Shown in pieces: positions 44,392 through 54,700 of a DNA stretch of 64,000 nucleotides. Numbering within the stretch: the first letter of the stretch is position 1; each line of letters opens with the position of its first letter. Position numbers and translations under genes: made by a program. Location of the stretch: NCBI GenBank assembly GCA_015060555.1, contig SUYG01000046.1, forward strand, positions 100,166 to 164,165, given 5' to 3'. The notes below the pieces were generated by a model. That model was given only the letters and a program-made list of their open reading frames with translations. It made no database searches and was not told where the DNA came from. The stretch comes from Physcousia sp015060555 (GTDB lineage Bacteria; Bacteroidota; Bacteroidia; Bacteroidales; Bacteroidaceae).

Positions 44392-44520
44392 AAGAGTGAA
44401 AAGTGAAAAATGAAAGAGTGAAAAATAAGAGTTTCCTTTTGCTCAACAGGAAGTGATTAACAAGTGGCTTATGAAATATTTATTTTTCACTTTTCACTCC
44501 TTCATTTTTCACTTATAAAT
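44391..44520. repeat. Simple repeats around the parA-parB junction
   Basis: GTGAAAAATGAAAGAGTGAA units at 44394-44430, and their complement (TTTTTCACTTTTCACTCC) at 44477-44513. The two arrays could pair over about 35 nt. They keep a reading frame open upstream of parB, which could mislead start-site calls. Confidence 0.7.
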
Positions 44521-44529
44521 AAAAAAGAT

Positions 44530-45423
44530 ATGGCACCACATAAGAAGTTTCCGGCACTGGGCCGCGGCCTGGATGCGCTGATACAGACAGACGAAGTACA
44601 GACCGAAGGCTCGTCGAGCATCAATGAGATTGCGCTCGACCTGATTCATCCCAACCCCAACCAGCCCCGCCATGAGTTCGACGAGACGGCGCTGCAGGAG
44701 CTGGCCGACAGCATCCGTGAGATTGGCATCATCCAACCCATCACGTTGCGCAAGATGGACGACGGCACCTACGAGATCATCGCCGGCGAACGCCGCTGGC
44801 GTGCTTCGCAGAAGGCTGGGCTGACATCGATTCCCGCCTACATCCGCACGGCCGACGACGAGAACGTGATGGAGATGGCGCTCATCGAGAACATCCAGCG
44901 TCAGGACCTGAATGCGGTGGAAATCGCCCTGGCCTACCAGCATCTGCTGGAGCAGTACGGGCTGACACAGGACCGCCTCAGCGAACGCGTGGGCAAGAAG
45001 CGTGCTACGGTTACCAACTACCTGCGTCTGCTGAAACTGCCCGCCAGCATACAGATGGCGCTGCAGAACCGCGAGCTGGACATGGGACACGCCCGCGCCC
45101 TGCTCTCGCTGGACAGTCCCGCCCTGCAGCTGAAGGTCTTCTCGCAGATTCAGAACGAGCACCTCAGCGTGAGAAAGGTGGAGGAGCTGGTGAAACGGCT
45201 CACCGAGGGCGAGACCGTGAACCTGAAAGGACAGACGCTGCGCCCCCGCAAGGCACAGCTCAGTCGCGAATACAGCCTGCTGCGCGACAGCCTCTCAGAG
45301 TGTTTCAAGACGCGCGTGCAGTTCACCTGCAGCGATCGCGGCAAGGGCAAGATCACGATTCCCTTCTCCAACGAGGAGGAGATGGAACGCATCGTCAGCA
45401 TCCTGGATAGATTGAAACATTGA
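44530..45423 (+). CDS. parB: Chromosome partitioning protein ParB
   Basis: 297 aa from ATG 44530 (MAPHKKFPALGRG). An upstream in-frame start would begin inside the repeat array. N-terminal ParA-contact peptide, ParB/CTPase domain (IHPNPNQPRHEF, GERRWRA, ALIENIQRQDLN) and HTH (RLSERVGKKRATVTNYLRLL), then a C-terminal dimer domain. It spreads from parS sites; I found no canonical parS in this window. Confidence 0.95.
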   Translation: MAPHKKFPALGRGLDALIQTDEVQTEGSSSINEIALDLIHPNPNQPRHEFDETALQELADSIREIGIIQPITLRKMDDGTYEIIAGERRWRASQKAGLTSIPAYIRTADDENVMEMALIENIQRQDLNAVEIALAYQHLLEQYGLTQDRLSERVGKKRATVTNYLRLLKLPASIQMALQNRELDMGHARALLSLDSPALQLKVFSQIQNEHLSVRKVEELVKRLTEGETVNLKGQTLRPRKAQLSREYSLLRDSLSECFKTRVQFTCSDRGKGKITIPFSNEEEMERIVSILDRLKH

Positions 45424-45443
45424 AAAATTGAGAGCTTAAAACA

Positions 45444-46226
45444 TTGAAGCGGGTAGGGGAACGATACAGACGATGGACGTTGGCGCTGCTGGTGGCGCTG
45501 ACCGCTGCGACGGGGCTTTCGGCACAGGTTGTGGATGACGACCCCGAGTTCCCCATCACGCCGGACAGCGTGCTGTTGCGCCCCGACAGCAGCCTCCTGG
45601 ATCGCAGCCTCGCCGTGCCGATAGACACGCTGCACACCGACACGCTGGGGCTGACGCAGCTCTCCGACAGCCTCCTCAAGCAGGTTGACGCCGCTGTGCG
45701 CGAGCCCTTTAAGCCCGACCCCATCCGGGCGCTGTGGCTCTCGCTGGTTCTGCCCGGCGCGGGGCAGATCTACAACCACAAGTACTGGAAGCTGCCCATC
45801 ATCTATGGAGGCTTCCTCGGCTGTGCCTACGCCCTCTCGTGGAACAACCAGATGCTCAGCGACTACTCGCAGGCCTACCTCGACATCATGGACAACGACC
45901 CCAACAGCAAGAGCTACGAGAAGATGCTGCCCATGGGCTATGACATCACCGGCCGCGAGGAACAGTTCAAGACCATCTTCAAGAACAAGAAGAACTACTA
46001 CCGTAAATACCGTGACATGAGCATCTTCGCCTTCGCGGCTGTCTATGCCATTGCAGCCATTGACGCCTACGTGGATGCGGAGCTCTCAACCTTTGATATC
46101 AGCGAGGACTTGTCCATGCGCATTGTGCCAACCATCATCTCCTCGCGCCCCGACTGCGGTTCCCGCCGTATGCTCTCACTCCCGGGTGATGCAGCGGCAG
46201 GCTTCTCGCTACAGATGACCTTTTGA
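45444..46226 (+). CDS. DUF5683-domain membrane/secreted protein
   Basis: 260 aa. No ATG is available; a TTG at 45444 gives a proper signal peptide (KRVGERYRRWTLALLVALTA). DUF5683 region about 90-205: SLVLPGAGQIYNHKYWKLPIIYG, here in two pieces around GAGQIYN, then two hydrophobic helices. The family is conserved between parB and rsh in Bacteroidota but has no known role. It is 20 nt after parB. Confidence 0.8.
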   Translation: MKRVGERYRRWTLALLVALTAATGLSAQVVDDDPEFPITPDSVLLRPDSSLLDRSLAVPIDTLHTDTLGLTQLSDSLLKQVDAAVREPFKPDPIRALWLSLVLPGAGQIYNHKYWKLPIIYGGFLGCAYALSWNNQMLSDYSQAYLDIMDNDPNSKSYEKMLPMGYDITGREEQFKTIFKNKKNYYRKYRDMSIFAFAAVYAIAAIDAYVDAELSTFDISEDLSMRIVPTIISSRPDCGSRRMLSLPGDAAAGFSLQMTF

Positions 46227-46237
46227 ATGTAAAGCCT

Positions 46238-48544
46238 ATGTCTAAGAATGAACTCAATCAGCAAGATGTGAATGCGAAGGAAGCCACCCAGCGAGCCGAC
46301 GATGAGCTCGTGCAGGCGGCCTATCAGCGTCTGTTAGACACCTATCTGGCATCACCCCACCGCAAGAAGGTGGATCTGGTGAACAAGGCTTTTAACTTCG
46401 CACGCAAGGCACACGAGGGCGTACGGCGCCTCTCGGGGGAACCTTATATTATGCACCCGCTGGCCGTGGCGCAGATTGCCTGCGGCGAGATAGGCCTGGG
46501 CAGCACCAGCATCTGCGCGGCGCTGTTGCACGACGTGGTCGAGGATACCGAGTTCACCGTTGCCGACCTGGAGAACCTCTTCGGTCCCAAGATTGCACAG
46601 ATCGTAGATGGCCTCACGAAAATCTCGGGCGGCATCTTTGGCGAGAAGGCATCGGCACAGGCTGAGTCGTTCCGCAAGCTGCTGCTGACCATGAGCGACG
46701 ACATCCGCGTCATCCTGATTAAGATTAGCGACCGACTCCACAATATGCGAACACTCGGTTCGCAGCCCAAGCATAAACAGTACAAGATAGCGGGCGAGAC
46801 GCTGTATATCTACGCGCCGCTGGCCTACCGCCTCGGCCTCAACAAAATCAAGGAGGAACTGGAAGACCTCAGCTTCGAGTACGAACAGCCCGAGGTCCAC
46901 GAACAGATCTGCAAACAGATTGAGGCCATACGCCCCGAGCTGGAAGCTGCCTACGAGCAGTTCATCGTCCCGATTCGCCAGAAGCTTGACGAGAAGGGCT
47001 ACCACTATGACGTCAAGGCGCGCATCAAACGTCCCTACAGCGTGTGGATGAAGATGCAGCACAAGCACGTGCCCTTCGATGAAATCTACGACCTGCTGGC
47101 GGTGAGGATTATCTTCGACCCGCTTGTGCCAGGCGATCCGGAAAAGGAGCAGGACGACTGCTTCCGCATCTATCGCATCTGCTCGAGCATCTACAAAGCC
47201 CACCCCGACCGCTTCCGCGACTGGCTCTCCAACCCCAAGTCCAACGGCTACCAGGCTCTGCACACCACGCTGATGAGCGAGGGCGGGCGCTGGATTGAGG
47301 TGCAGATTCGCTCGCGCCAGATGGACGACAAGGCGGAGAATGGTTTTGCCGCACACTGGAGGTACAAGGAAGGCGATGCCGACGTTGAACTGGAGGACGA
47401 ACTCTCCTCCAAGGATTCCCAGCTGGAGAAGTGGGTGGGCACCATCAAGGAGCTCCTCGACGACCCGCAGCCATCGGCCATGGACCTCCTTTCCACCATC
47501 AAGCTCAACCTCTATGCTTCGGAAATCCTGGTCATCACGCCCAAGGGTGAGTTCAAGACGATGCCTGCGGACTGCACGGTCCTGGACTTTGCCTTCTCCA
47601 TACACACCGTTCTCGGCACCCATTGTATCGGAGCCAAGGTCAACCACCAGCTGGTGCCCATCAGCTATAAGCTCAACAGCGGCGACCAGGTGGAAATCCT
47701 CACGAGTGCTTCTGCACGCGTAGAGCCCTCATGGTTGGAATATGCCACTACGGCCAAGGCGCGTAATAAGGTGGAGGCCGTGCTGCGCCGCATCAGTCGC
47801 GAGCAGCAGAAACGCGGCGAGGAAATCGTTGAAGAGTGGTGCGAGAAGCATGAGATAGAGATGACCAGTCAGCTGGTGGAGAGACTCTGCACTGTGTGTC
47901 AGCGCAGCAGCCGCGAACAGTTGTTCGAGCAGCTGGGAGCCGGTAACATGTCCCTCTCGGATGCCGAAGCCGATGCCTTGCGCAAGATGGCGCGCGGACG
48001 TAAATCCGGCAAGGGCTGGAAACGCCTGATTCCGTTCTGGAGACAGCAGGACAAGAAGGGTACACCCAAGGCCCCGGAACCTATAACTATCGACCGCAAG
48101 AAGCCGGTCATCCTCAATGATGACAACCTCTCACGCTTCACCATGTGCCCCCATTGCCAGCCCATCCCCGGCGACCAGGTGCTCGGCTACCTCGACGACC
48201 AGAACCGCGTCATCATCCATAAGCGCAAATGCCCCATTGCCGACAAGCTCAAGACCAGCGACGGCAACCACATCCTGGCGGCAGAATGGGACACCCACCG
48301 CCTGCTGCATTTCGCGGCCACCATTCACCTCGAAGGCACTGACCGCGTAGGCATCCTGCGCAGCCTCACCGATGTCATCACCCAGCAGTTCAATGTCAAT
48401 GTCCACCGTCTCACGATCGACACGAAGGACGGCTTGTTCCATGGCGACATCGAACTCAGCGTTTATGACACCGAGGACGTGCAGACAATTATTCGGAATT
48501 TAAAGAGTATTGATGGTGTGGAAGAGGTCACGAGAATTTCGTGA
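46238..48544 (+). CDS. Bifunctional (p)ppGpp synthetase/hydrolase (RSH)
   Basis: 768 aa RelA/SpoT homologue that makes and degrades (p)ppGpp. Hydrolase HD domain with HDVVEDTE and ISDRLHNMRT intact (about 75-175), synthetase domain (YDLLAVRI, NGYQALHTT, about 255-370), TGS (about 405-465), zinc-finger/helical region and a C-terminal ACT domain (AATIHLEGTDRVGILRSLT). Start ATG 46238 is 11 nt after the DUF5683 stop. Both active sites look complete. Confidence 0.94.
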   Translation: MSKNELNQQDVNAKEATQRADDELVQAAYQRLLDTYLASPHRKKVDLVNKAFNFARKAHEGVRRLSGEPYIMHPLAVAQIACGEIGLGSTSICAALLHDVVEDTEFTVADLENLFGPKIAQIVDGLTKISGGIFGEKASAQAESFRKLLLTMSDDIRVILIKISDRLHNMRTLGSQPKHKQYKIAGETLYIYAPLAYRLGLNKIKEELEDLSFEYEQPEVHEQICKQIEAIRPELEAAYEQFIVPIRQKLDEKGYHYDVKARIKRPYSVWMKMQHKHVPFDEIYDLLAVRIIFDPLVPGDPEKEQDDCFRIYRICSSIYKAHPDRFRDWLSNPKSNGYQALHTTLMSEGGRWIEVQIRSRQMDDKAENGFAAHWRYKEGDADVELEDELSSKDSQLEKWVGTIKELLDDPQPSAMDLLSTIKLNLYASEILVITPKGEFKTMPADCTVLDFAFSIHTVLGTHCIGAKVNHQLVPISYKLNSGDQVEILTSASARVEPSWLEYATTAKARNKVEAVLRRISREQQKRGEEIVEEWCEKHEIEMTSQLVERLCTVCQRSSREQLFEQLGAGNMSLSDAEADALRKMARGRKSGKGWKRLIPFWRQQDKKGTPKAPEPITIDRKKPVILNDDNLSRFTMCPHCQPIPGDQVLGYLDDQNRVIIHKRKCPIADKLKTSDGNHILAAEWDTHRLLHFAATIHLEGTDRVGILRSLTDVITQQFNVNVHRLTIDTKDGLFHGDIELSVYDTEDVQTIIRNLKSIDGVEEVTRIS

Positions 48545-48552
48545 CCCCCTTC

Positions 48553-48900
48553 CTAAACCAGTGTATCCAGCTCCTTCTTGATGGCTATCAGCTGCTCACG
48601 AACATTCGTGAGACGGGTCATCAGGTCGTTGCTGTTCTTGGCTCCGTTGCGGTTGCGCTGAATCAGCTCGCGCGCAGCCGCCAGCTTCATGTTACGAACT
48701 TTCACGAGGTCGTAAATCAGGCGAATCTCCTCAATGTCGTCCTTCGTGTACATTCTCACGTTGTTGCCGCTCTTCTTGGGACGTATCGTGGGAAACTCCT
48801 TCTCCCAGTAGCGCAGCAGCGAAGCGGGCACATTGAAAATCTCGCCCACTTCAGCGATGGAGTAGAACTGTTTTAAGTCCTTGTTCAGATTGAGAGCCAT
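48553..48900 (-). CDS. MerR-family transcriptional regulator
   Basis: 115 aa. MerR winged helix at residues 12-75 (FYSIAEVGEIFNVPASLLRYWEKEF, here cited in part as SIAEVGEIF and LLRYWEKEF), then a short dimerisation helix. No effector-binding domain or metal-binding cysteines, so the signal is unknown. The stop codon is 8 nt from the convergent rsh stop. Confidence 0.88.
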   Translation of the reverse strand: MALNLNKDLKQFYSIAEVGEIFNVPASLLRYWEKEFPTIRPKKSGNNVRMYTKDDIEEIRLIYDLVKVRNMKLAAARELIQRNRNGAKNSNDLMTRLTNVREQLIAIKKELDTLV

Positions 48901-48940
48901 AGAGATTGCTTGTTATTGTTTGCCGTTGAACGTTTAGCAT

Positions 48941-48970
48941 AGTGCTCGGCGCCTTGCGGCGCCTTGCACT
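48941..48970 (-). terminator. Strong hairpin downstream of alaS
   Basis: AGTGC-TC-GGCGCC-TTGC-GGCGCC-TT-GCACT, a GC-rich stem-loop 10 nt past the alaS stop, without a clear T-run. Confidence 0.55.
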
Positions 48971-48980
48971 AGAGGACTGT

Positions 48981-51611
48981 TTATGCCAAGGCCATCTCGA
49001 TGAACTTGTCGATGGCGGCGCTGAGGCCGTCGGGGTTCTTGCCGCCGGCCGTAGCGAAGTGGGGTTGTCCGCCGCCGCCGCCTTGCATCAGCTTGGCAGC
49101 CTCGCGGATGGCCTTGCCCACGTTGACGCCGTTCTCCTTGACGAGCTGGTCGCTGGCGGCGCAGGTCAGCAGGGGCTTGCCCTCGCTGACAGAGCCGATG
49201 ACCACGAGGGCATTCTCCACCTCGGCGCGCAACTGGAAGGCGATGTCCTTCACGGCCTCGGCGGGCAGGATGGTCTTGCCGCTGATGACACTCACGCCAT
49301 CTTTCTCCTTGGCGGTGCGCAGCAGCTCGGCCTTGTAGGCCTGTGCTTTCTCGTGGATGAACTCCTCGGCCTGCTTCTTCATGCCGGCGTTCTCGCTGAT
49401 GAGACGCTCGATGGCTCCGTGCACGTCGGGGATGCCATTGAAGAGCTGGCGCAGCTGTTCCATGCTGTCCTGCAGCTGGTAGAGTGCTTCCTCCACCTTC
49501 TGACCGGTGATGGCCTCGATGCGGCGGATACCGGCAGCGACGCTGCTCTCACCCACAATCTTGAACATCCCGATCTGACCCGTAGCCTTCACGTGGCAGC
49601 CGCCGCAGAACTCCACGCTCTGCCCGAACTGCACCACGCGCACGTGGTCGCCGTATTTCTCGCCGAAGAGGGCGATGGCGCCGAGCTCCTTGGCCTTCTC
49701 GATGGGAACATTGCGGTGGTCTTGCAGGGCGATGTTCTCGCGGATGCGGGCATTGACGATACGCTCCACCTGGCGCAGCTCCTCGGCTGTCACCTTCTGG
49801 AAGTGGCTGAAGTCAAAGCGCAGGCCTTCGGGCGACACGAGCGAGCCTTTCTGCTCTACATGTGTGCCCAGCACCTCGCGCAGGGCCTGATCCAGCAGGT
49901 GCGTGGCGCTGTGGTTGGCCTCGCTGGCGTGACGCTTGTCAGTATCCACGCAAGCCATGAAGTTGGCTTCGGGGTGTTCGGGCAGCTTCTTGGCGATGTG
50001 CACGGTGAGGCCGTTCTCGCTCTTCGTGTCGATGATGTCTATGGTCTCAAACTCGCTGACGATGACGCCCTGGTCGCCTACCTGTCCGCCCATCTCGGCA
50101 TAGAAAGGTGTCTTGTCCAGCACAATCTGGTAGTAGGTCTGCTTCTTCTGCACGACGCGGCGGTAGCGCAGGATGCGGCATTCGTATTCGGTGTAGTCCC
50201 AGCCCACGAACTCACTCTCGGCGGGAGAACCGCCGAGCACATCCTGCCAGTCATCGGTCTCTACGGCGGCGGCATTGCGGGCGCGCTCCTTCTGCTTCTG
50301 CATCTCGGTGTTGAAGCCGGCTTCATCCACGGTGAGGTTGTTCTCGCGGCAGATGAGCTCGGTGAGGTCGAGGGGGAAACCGTAGGTGTCGAAGAGCGTG
50401 AAGGCTTCGGTGCCGCTGATCTCGCTCTTGCCGGCGGCCTTCGTGTCGGCCATCACCTTGTCGAGGAGCTTGATGCCCGTCTCCAGCGTGCGCAGGAAGC
50501 TCTCTTCCTCTTCCTTCATCACCTTGTCGATGAGCTCGCGCTGTGCCACCAGCTCGGGGTAGGCCTCGCCCATCTGCTCAGTGAGCGTGGGCAGCAGCAG
50601 GTGCATGAACGGGCGCTTCTGACCCAGGAAGGTGTAGGCGTAGCGCACAGCACGGCGCAGGATGCGACGGATGACATAGCCCGCCTTGGCGTTGGAGGGC
50701 AGCTGACCGTCGGCGATGGAGAAGGCCACGGCACGGATGTGGTCGGCAATGACGCGCATGGCGACATCCACGTCCTCGCTCTTGCCGTACTGCTTGCCGG
50801 AGAGCTGTTCGATGGCCTTGATGGTGGGCTGGAAGACATCGGTGTCGTAGTTGGAGTGCTTACCCTGCAGGGCGCGCACCAGACGCTCGAAGCCCATGCC
50901 GGTGTCGATGACATTCATGCCCAGGGGCACGAGCTTGCCGTCGGCCTTGCGCTCGAACTGCATGAACACGATGTTCCATATCTCGATGACCTGCGGGTCG
51001 TCCTTGTTGACGAGTTCGCGGCCGGGCACCTTGGCTTTCTCCTCGGGTGTGCGGCTGTCGAGATGAATCTCGGAGCAGGGACCGCAGGGGCCCGTGTCGC
51101 CCATCTCCCAGAAGTTATCGTGCTTGTTGCCGTTGATGATGTGGTCGGCGGGCACATGCTTCGCCCAGAAGCCGGCGGCTTCGTCGTCGCGGGGGATGTT
51201 CTCCTCGGGTGAGCCCTCGAAGACGGTGACGTAGAGGTCTTTGGGGTCGAGGCCGATGACATCTACCAGGTACTCCCATGCCATGTCGATGGCGCCCTCT
51301 TTGAAGTAGTCGCCGAACGACCAGTTGCCGAGCATCTCGAACATCGTGTGGTGGTACGTGTCGTGTCCCACCTCTTCCAGGTCGTTGTGCTTACCGCTCA
51401 CGCGCAGACATTTCTGCGAGTCGGCGCGGCGGCGCGGTTCGGGGTCTTTGGTGCCGAGGATGATGTCCTTCCACTGGTTCATACCAGCGTTGGTGAACAT
51501 AAGTGTGGGGTCGTCCTTGACGACCATGGGGGCTGAGGGCACGATGGTGTGTCCCTTCTGTGCGAAGAACTGCTTGAAGCTCTCGCGGATTTCGTTGGCT
51601 GTGCGAAGCAT
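48981..51611 (-). CDS. alaS: Alanyl-tRNA synthetase
   Basis: 876 aa, full length. Class II catalytic core (FTNAGMNQWKD, GDTGPCGPCSEIH), tRNA-binding helices, editing domain (HSATHLLDQALREVLGTHVEQ, cited from its HSATHLL start; GGCHVKATGQIG) and the C-Ala domain ending GGGGQPHFATAGGKN. It charges tRNA-Ala and deacylates Ser/Gly mischarged forms. Preceded by a TACCTTTG -7 box on its strand. Confidence 0.97.
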   Translation of the reverse strand: MLRTANEIRESFKQFFAQKGHTIVPSAPMVVKDDPTLMFTNAGMNQWKDIILGTKDPEPRRRADSQKCLRVSGKHNDLEEVGHDTYHHTMFEMLGNWSFGDYFKEGAIDMAWEYLVDVIGLDPKDLYVTVFEGSPEENIPRDDEAAGFWAKHVPADHIINGNKHDNFWEMGDTGPCGPCSEIHLDSRTPEEKAKVPGRELVNKDDPQVIEIWNIVFMQFERKADGKLVPLGMNVIDTGMGFERLVRALQGKHSNYDTDVFQPTIKAIEQLSGKQYGKSEDVDVAMRVIADHIRAVAFSIADGQLPSNAKAGYVIRRILRRAVRYAYTFLGQKRPFMHLLLPTLTEQMGEAYPELVAQRELIDKVMKEEEESFLRTLETGIKLLDKVMADTKAAGKSEISGTEAFTLFDTYGFPLDLTELICRENNLTVDEAGFNTEMQKQKERARNAAAVETDDWQDVLGGSPAESEFVGWDYTEYECRILRYRRVVQKKQTYYQIVLDKTPFYAEMGGQVGDQGVIVSEFETIDIIDTKSENGLTVHIAKKLPEHPEANFMACVDTDKRHASEANHSATHLLDQALREVLGTHVEQKGSLVSPEGLRFDFSHFQKVTAEELRQVERIVNARIRENIALQDHRNVPIEKAKELGAIALFGEKYGDHVRVVQFGQSVEFCGGCHVKATGQIGMFKIVGESSVAAGIRRIEAITGQKVEEALYQLQDSMEQLRQLFNGIPDVHGAIERLISENAGMKKQAEEFIHEKAQAYKAELLRTAKEKDGVSVISGKTILPAEAVKDIAFQLRAEVENALVVIGSVSEGKPLLTCAASDQLVKENGVNVGKAIREAAKLMQGGGGGQPHFATAGGKNPDGLSAAIDKFIEMALA

Positions 51612-51655
51612 CTATGAATTTACAATTTGACGATTTACAATTTACAATTTGGCCG

Positions 51656-51663
51656 CAAAGGTA
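51656..51663 (-). promoter_or_regulatory. Promoter -7 element of alaS
   Basis: Minus-strand TACCTTTG, 44 nt before the alaS start. The intervening UTR holds TTTACAATTTG-type simple repeats. Confidence 0.6.
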
Positions 51664-51710
51664 CGAAAAAAAGTTTACGTGACTGTCTATTCTTCTTATT
51701 TTTTCGGTTC

Positions 51711-54700
51711 CTATTTGTCTTTTTTGAGAGAAAAGGCGGTCGTGGAGTCGTTGCGTCTGACTGTTATCTTTTTTCCACGATGGATATAGACGCCGGGCTG
51801 CGTAGGCTTTTGTGTCAGCTTAATGCCTTGCAGCGTCCACCAGTCATCACTGTCTTCATCATTGTCAATGGCCAGTCCTCCGACACCGACAGAGGGATAG
51901 AGGAGGTCTATGACATAGGGTTCCCACGACGTGCCGATGTTGGCGTCGCTGACGAACTGCTGCGTGTCATCGATGTCGATGACCTCTCCGTCGATGCATG
52001 TGCGCAGTATGATGGGTTGTCCGGCTCCCTCTCCTGCGATGACGAGGTAGTAGAGGCCGTTGCTGTTGGCGCGTGTAGCACCTCGGCACTCATCACCCAC
52101 GAAGGCGGCCACCTCGGCGGTGTCAACCACGGCGGCGCCCTCCTTCAGCTGGATGGCCATCGTCATATTATTGGGATAGAGGTATTTATCGACAGGAGTA
52201 AAGATCTGCAGCGCTTCGGGAGCGCGACGGGGAGCAGCCTTGCGTGCCGATGCCGACGGGGCATCGGGATATACGAACGACTTCGCCGTGGCGTCGGTGC
52301 TGTAGTACATGTAGCCATGACCGCCCTCCAGGGCTTGCAGGCTGCCCTCCCAGCCGTAGGGGCCGTAGATGGACATGCCCGTCTGCGACTTCACGATGTC
52401 GCCCTTCTGCGGGTTGGCGGCTGCCAGCGCCTCATCGACGGTCATCGTCGTCAGCGGCGTGTAGGCTATCCAGTTCCAGCCCTTCGAGAGCGTGACGGCG
52501 CGTTCTGCGTCCTCCTTCAGCTGGCGGCCCGAGACGGCGAGCAGGCTGTTCGGGGCCTCCTTCTTCGTGGTGGGCAGGCGGTCAATGCGCAGCTTGTACA
52601 TGGCGTTGGCCACGGGCTGCAGCGTGCCGTTCCACTCGGCACCGTTGTAGTCGCTGAACAGCGTGCGGTCCTTGATGAGCAGCTGCCAGTCGGCATAGTC
52701 GGCGAAGATATGGTCAGGGTAGGGCGATTTCGGCACCACGCCGAAGGCTATCCAGTTCCAGTTCAGGTGTACGGGTATGAGCTGCTCCACGTTGTCGCTC
52801 TTCGTCCAGATGGCGGGATGGTCGAAGTTGCCTATCAGCTTGTCCTGGCCGAAGACGATGTCGATGGGGGAACCATCGACCGCGATCTGTGCGTCGGTGT
52901 AGGCCACACCCTGCGAGGCGTCCCAGATGCGGAAGGTCAGGGCCTTGCCCCTGTCCTTCGCCTTGGTGTCGTTGCCATAGACGGTCATCGTCACGTAGGC
53001 CGCGCCGCGCACCTTCTCGGGCGAGGCCACGCCGCGGCATTCGTCGCCGATGAAGGCGGCCACCATACTCTCGGCGTTCTCCATGAGGATGCCGCCCATA
53101 TAGACCTGGCCGATGATGTTCATGTGGTGCTCGTACTTTGTCGGGTCAACAGCCCACTGCGGCCGTTCGCCGCGCACCTTCATCACGATGCGCAGCGGCT
53201 CGAGGATGCCGTTGTTGCCCTGCAGACCGATGGTCACGTCGTAGTTGCCTACGGGCGTCAGCGGGTTCACCCTGAAGCGCAGCGTCTTCGTCCTGAGCGG
53301 GCTCACGTCGTCGCTGCGCTCGCTATCGACGAGCGAGAGCCACTGCGGCATATTATATAAGGTGTAGTACTCCGTGTTGCCGCTCTTGTTCTCGATATCG
53401 ATGTCGAAGGTATAGTCGTCGCCGTACTTCTTGTTGACGTTCACCGAGTCGCGGGTCCACTTCAGCGTGTTCTGCTGCACGTAGGCCGTCCACTTGATAG
53501 GCTCGGACGAATTGCCGTGCAGGTCGCGCACCTTATCGACGGTGATGTTGAGCGTGGTGCCCTCTAACTGCCGCGCCGTGAGTCCGACCATCGACAGGTT
53601 GATGACCACCTTGCGGTCCGAAGCCACGGGCGTGGCGGTGAGCACCGTCTCGTCGGGCGCGTTCTTCAGCGGCGGCGTGAGGGCGATCAGGCTCGCCGTG
53701 TCGGCGGGCAGCACCATGGCAGCGGCCTTCGGAGCCATGTTCTCCAGCGCAATCACCTTCGTCGTGACGCCGTTCTCCTTGCCCGCTTTCTCGAAGGGAT
53801 AGTAGGCCACGAGTCCGCGCGAATAGACGTCGGCGGTGTCTATCGTGTTGTACATGTTGCCGAGCAGGCGGCTCTCGCTGAGCGCGGCGTGCCAGATGCG
53901 TATCTCATCGACGAGGGCCATCATCTCGTTGTTCCTGCCCACGACGAGCCTTGAGCCCTGCATGGGCGGCACGTCGGCCTCGGGGATGACCGCCGTGCGC
54001 TGTCCGTCGAGGTAGAACGAGGCGGCCTGTCCGCGCACCACGTTCAGCGCGTAGTGGTGGTAGCGGCGCAGGTCGGGGAAGGCCTCATGGCTGGCCACCA
54101 CCTGCGACTTCCCGCCGTAGTCCAGCACCAGGTTCTGCAGGCTGTCGAAGCGCAGGTGCAGGTTCGTCACCTTGTTCTGGTTCGTCATCGGGCTGTACGG
54201 GTCGGGCGTGGCGGTTTCAAACACCGTCTCGCCCTTCGGGTTGCCGCTCTTGTTGAACCACATCTCTATGGCGTAGCTCTCGCCATCGCCGGTGCCGATG
54301 CGCGAGATGTCGGCCATGATGCCCTCCGGCTTGTTGATCATCAGCCCGTAGTTCTTGTTCTCCAGCTTCCACATATCCTTCACCACGAAGTCGTGCGTGT
54401 GGCGCAGGTCGCCGGCCACGGTGCCGTGTCCCTCGTCCATGGGCCAGAAGTTGGCCAGTCCATAGACGTAGCCGTCCTTGGCATTGTACTTCTCCTCGTT
54501 GGCTTTCGACAGGTCGCGGCAGTAGTTGTAGAGTCCCAGCGAGTGGATGTCGGCCTCCACGGGGCCGAGGTACAGGCGGTTGTCCGTCATGTAGTGTACG
54601 GCCTGCACGTTCTCCATCGACACCTCTTTGTCGCTGAACAGGTAGATGTTCTTCTCGTCCTGCAGGGCCAGCATGTTGAACTTCTTCTTGTCGGTGTCGT

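Noticed and set aside
44464..44529. N-terminal extension of ParB
   Set aside because: The 22 extra codons are made of the TTTTTCACTC simple repeat. The ParB N-terminus starts properly at 44530.
43624..45423. parS site near parAB
   Set aside because: I looked for the TGTTTCACGTGAAACA-type palindrome and did not find it in the window by eye.
48942..51212. Long plus-strand frame (756 codons) opposite alaS
   Set aside because: Mirror of alaS codon usage; low-complexity Leu/Gly/His composition; alaS is unambiguous.
51627..53360. Plus-strand frame opposite the giant surface protein
   Set aside because: Antisense artefact of GC-rich coding sequence, as are other long frames between 53 and 61 kb.
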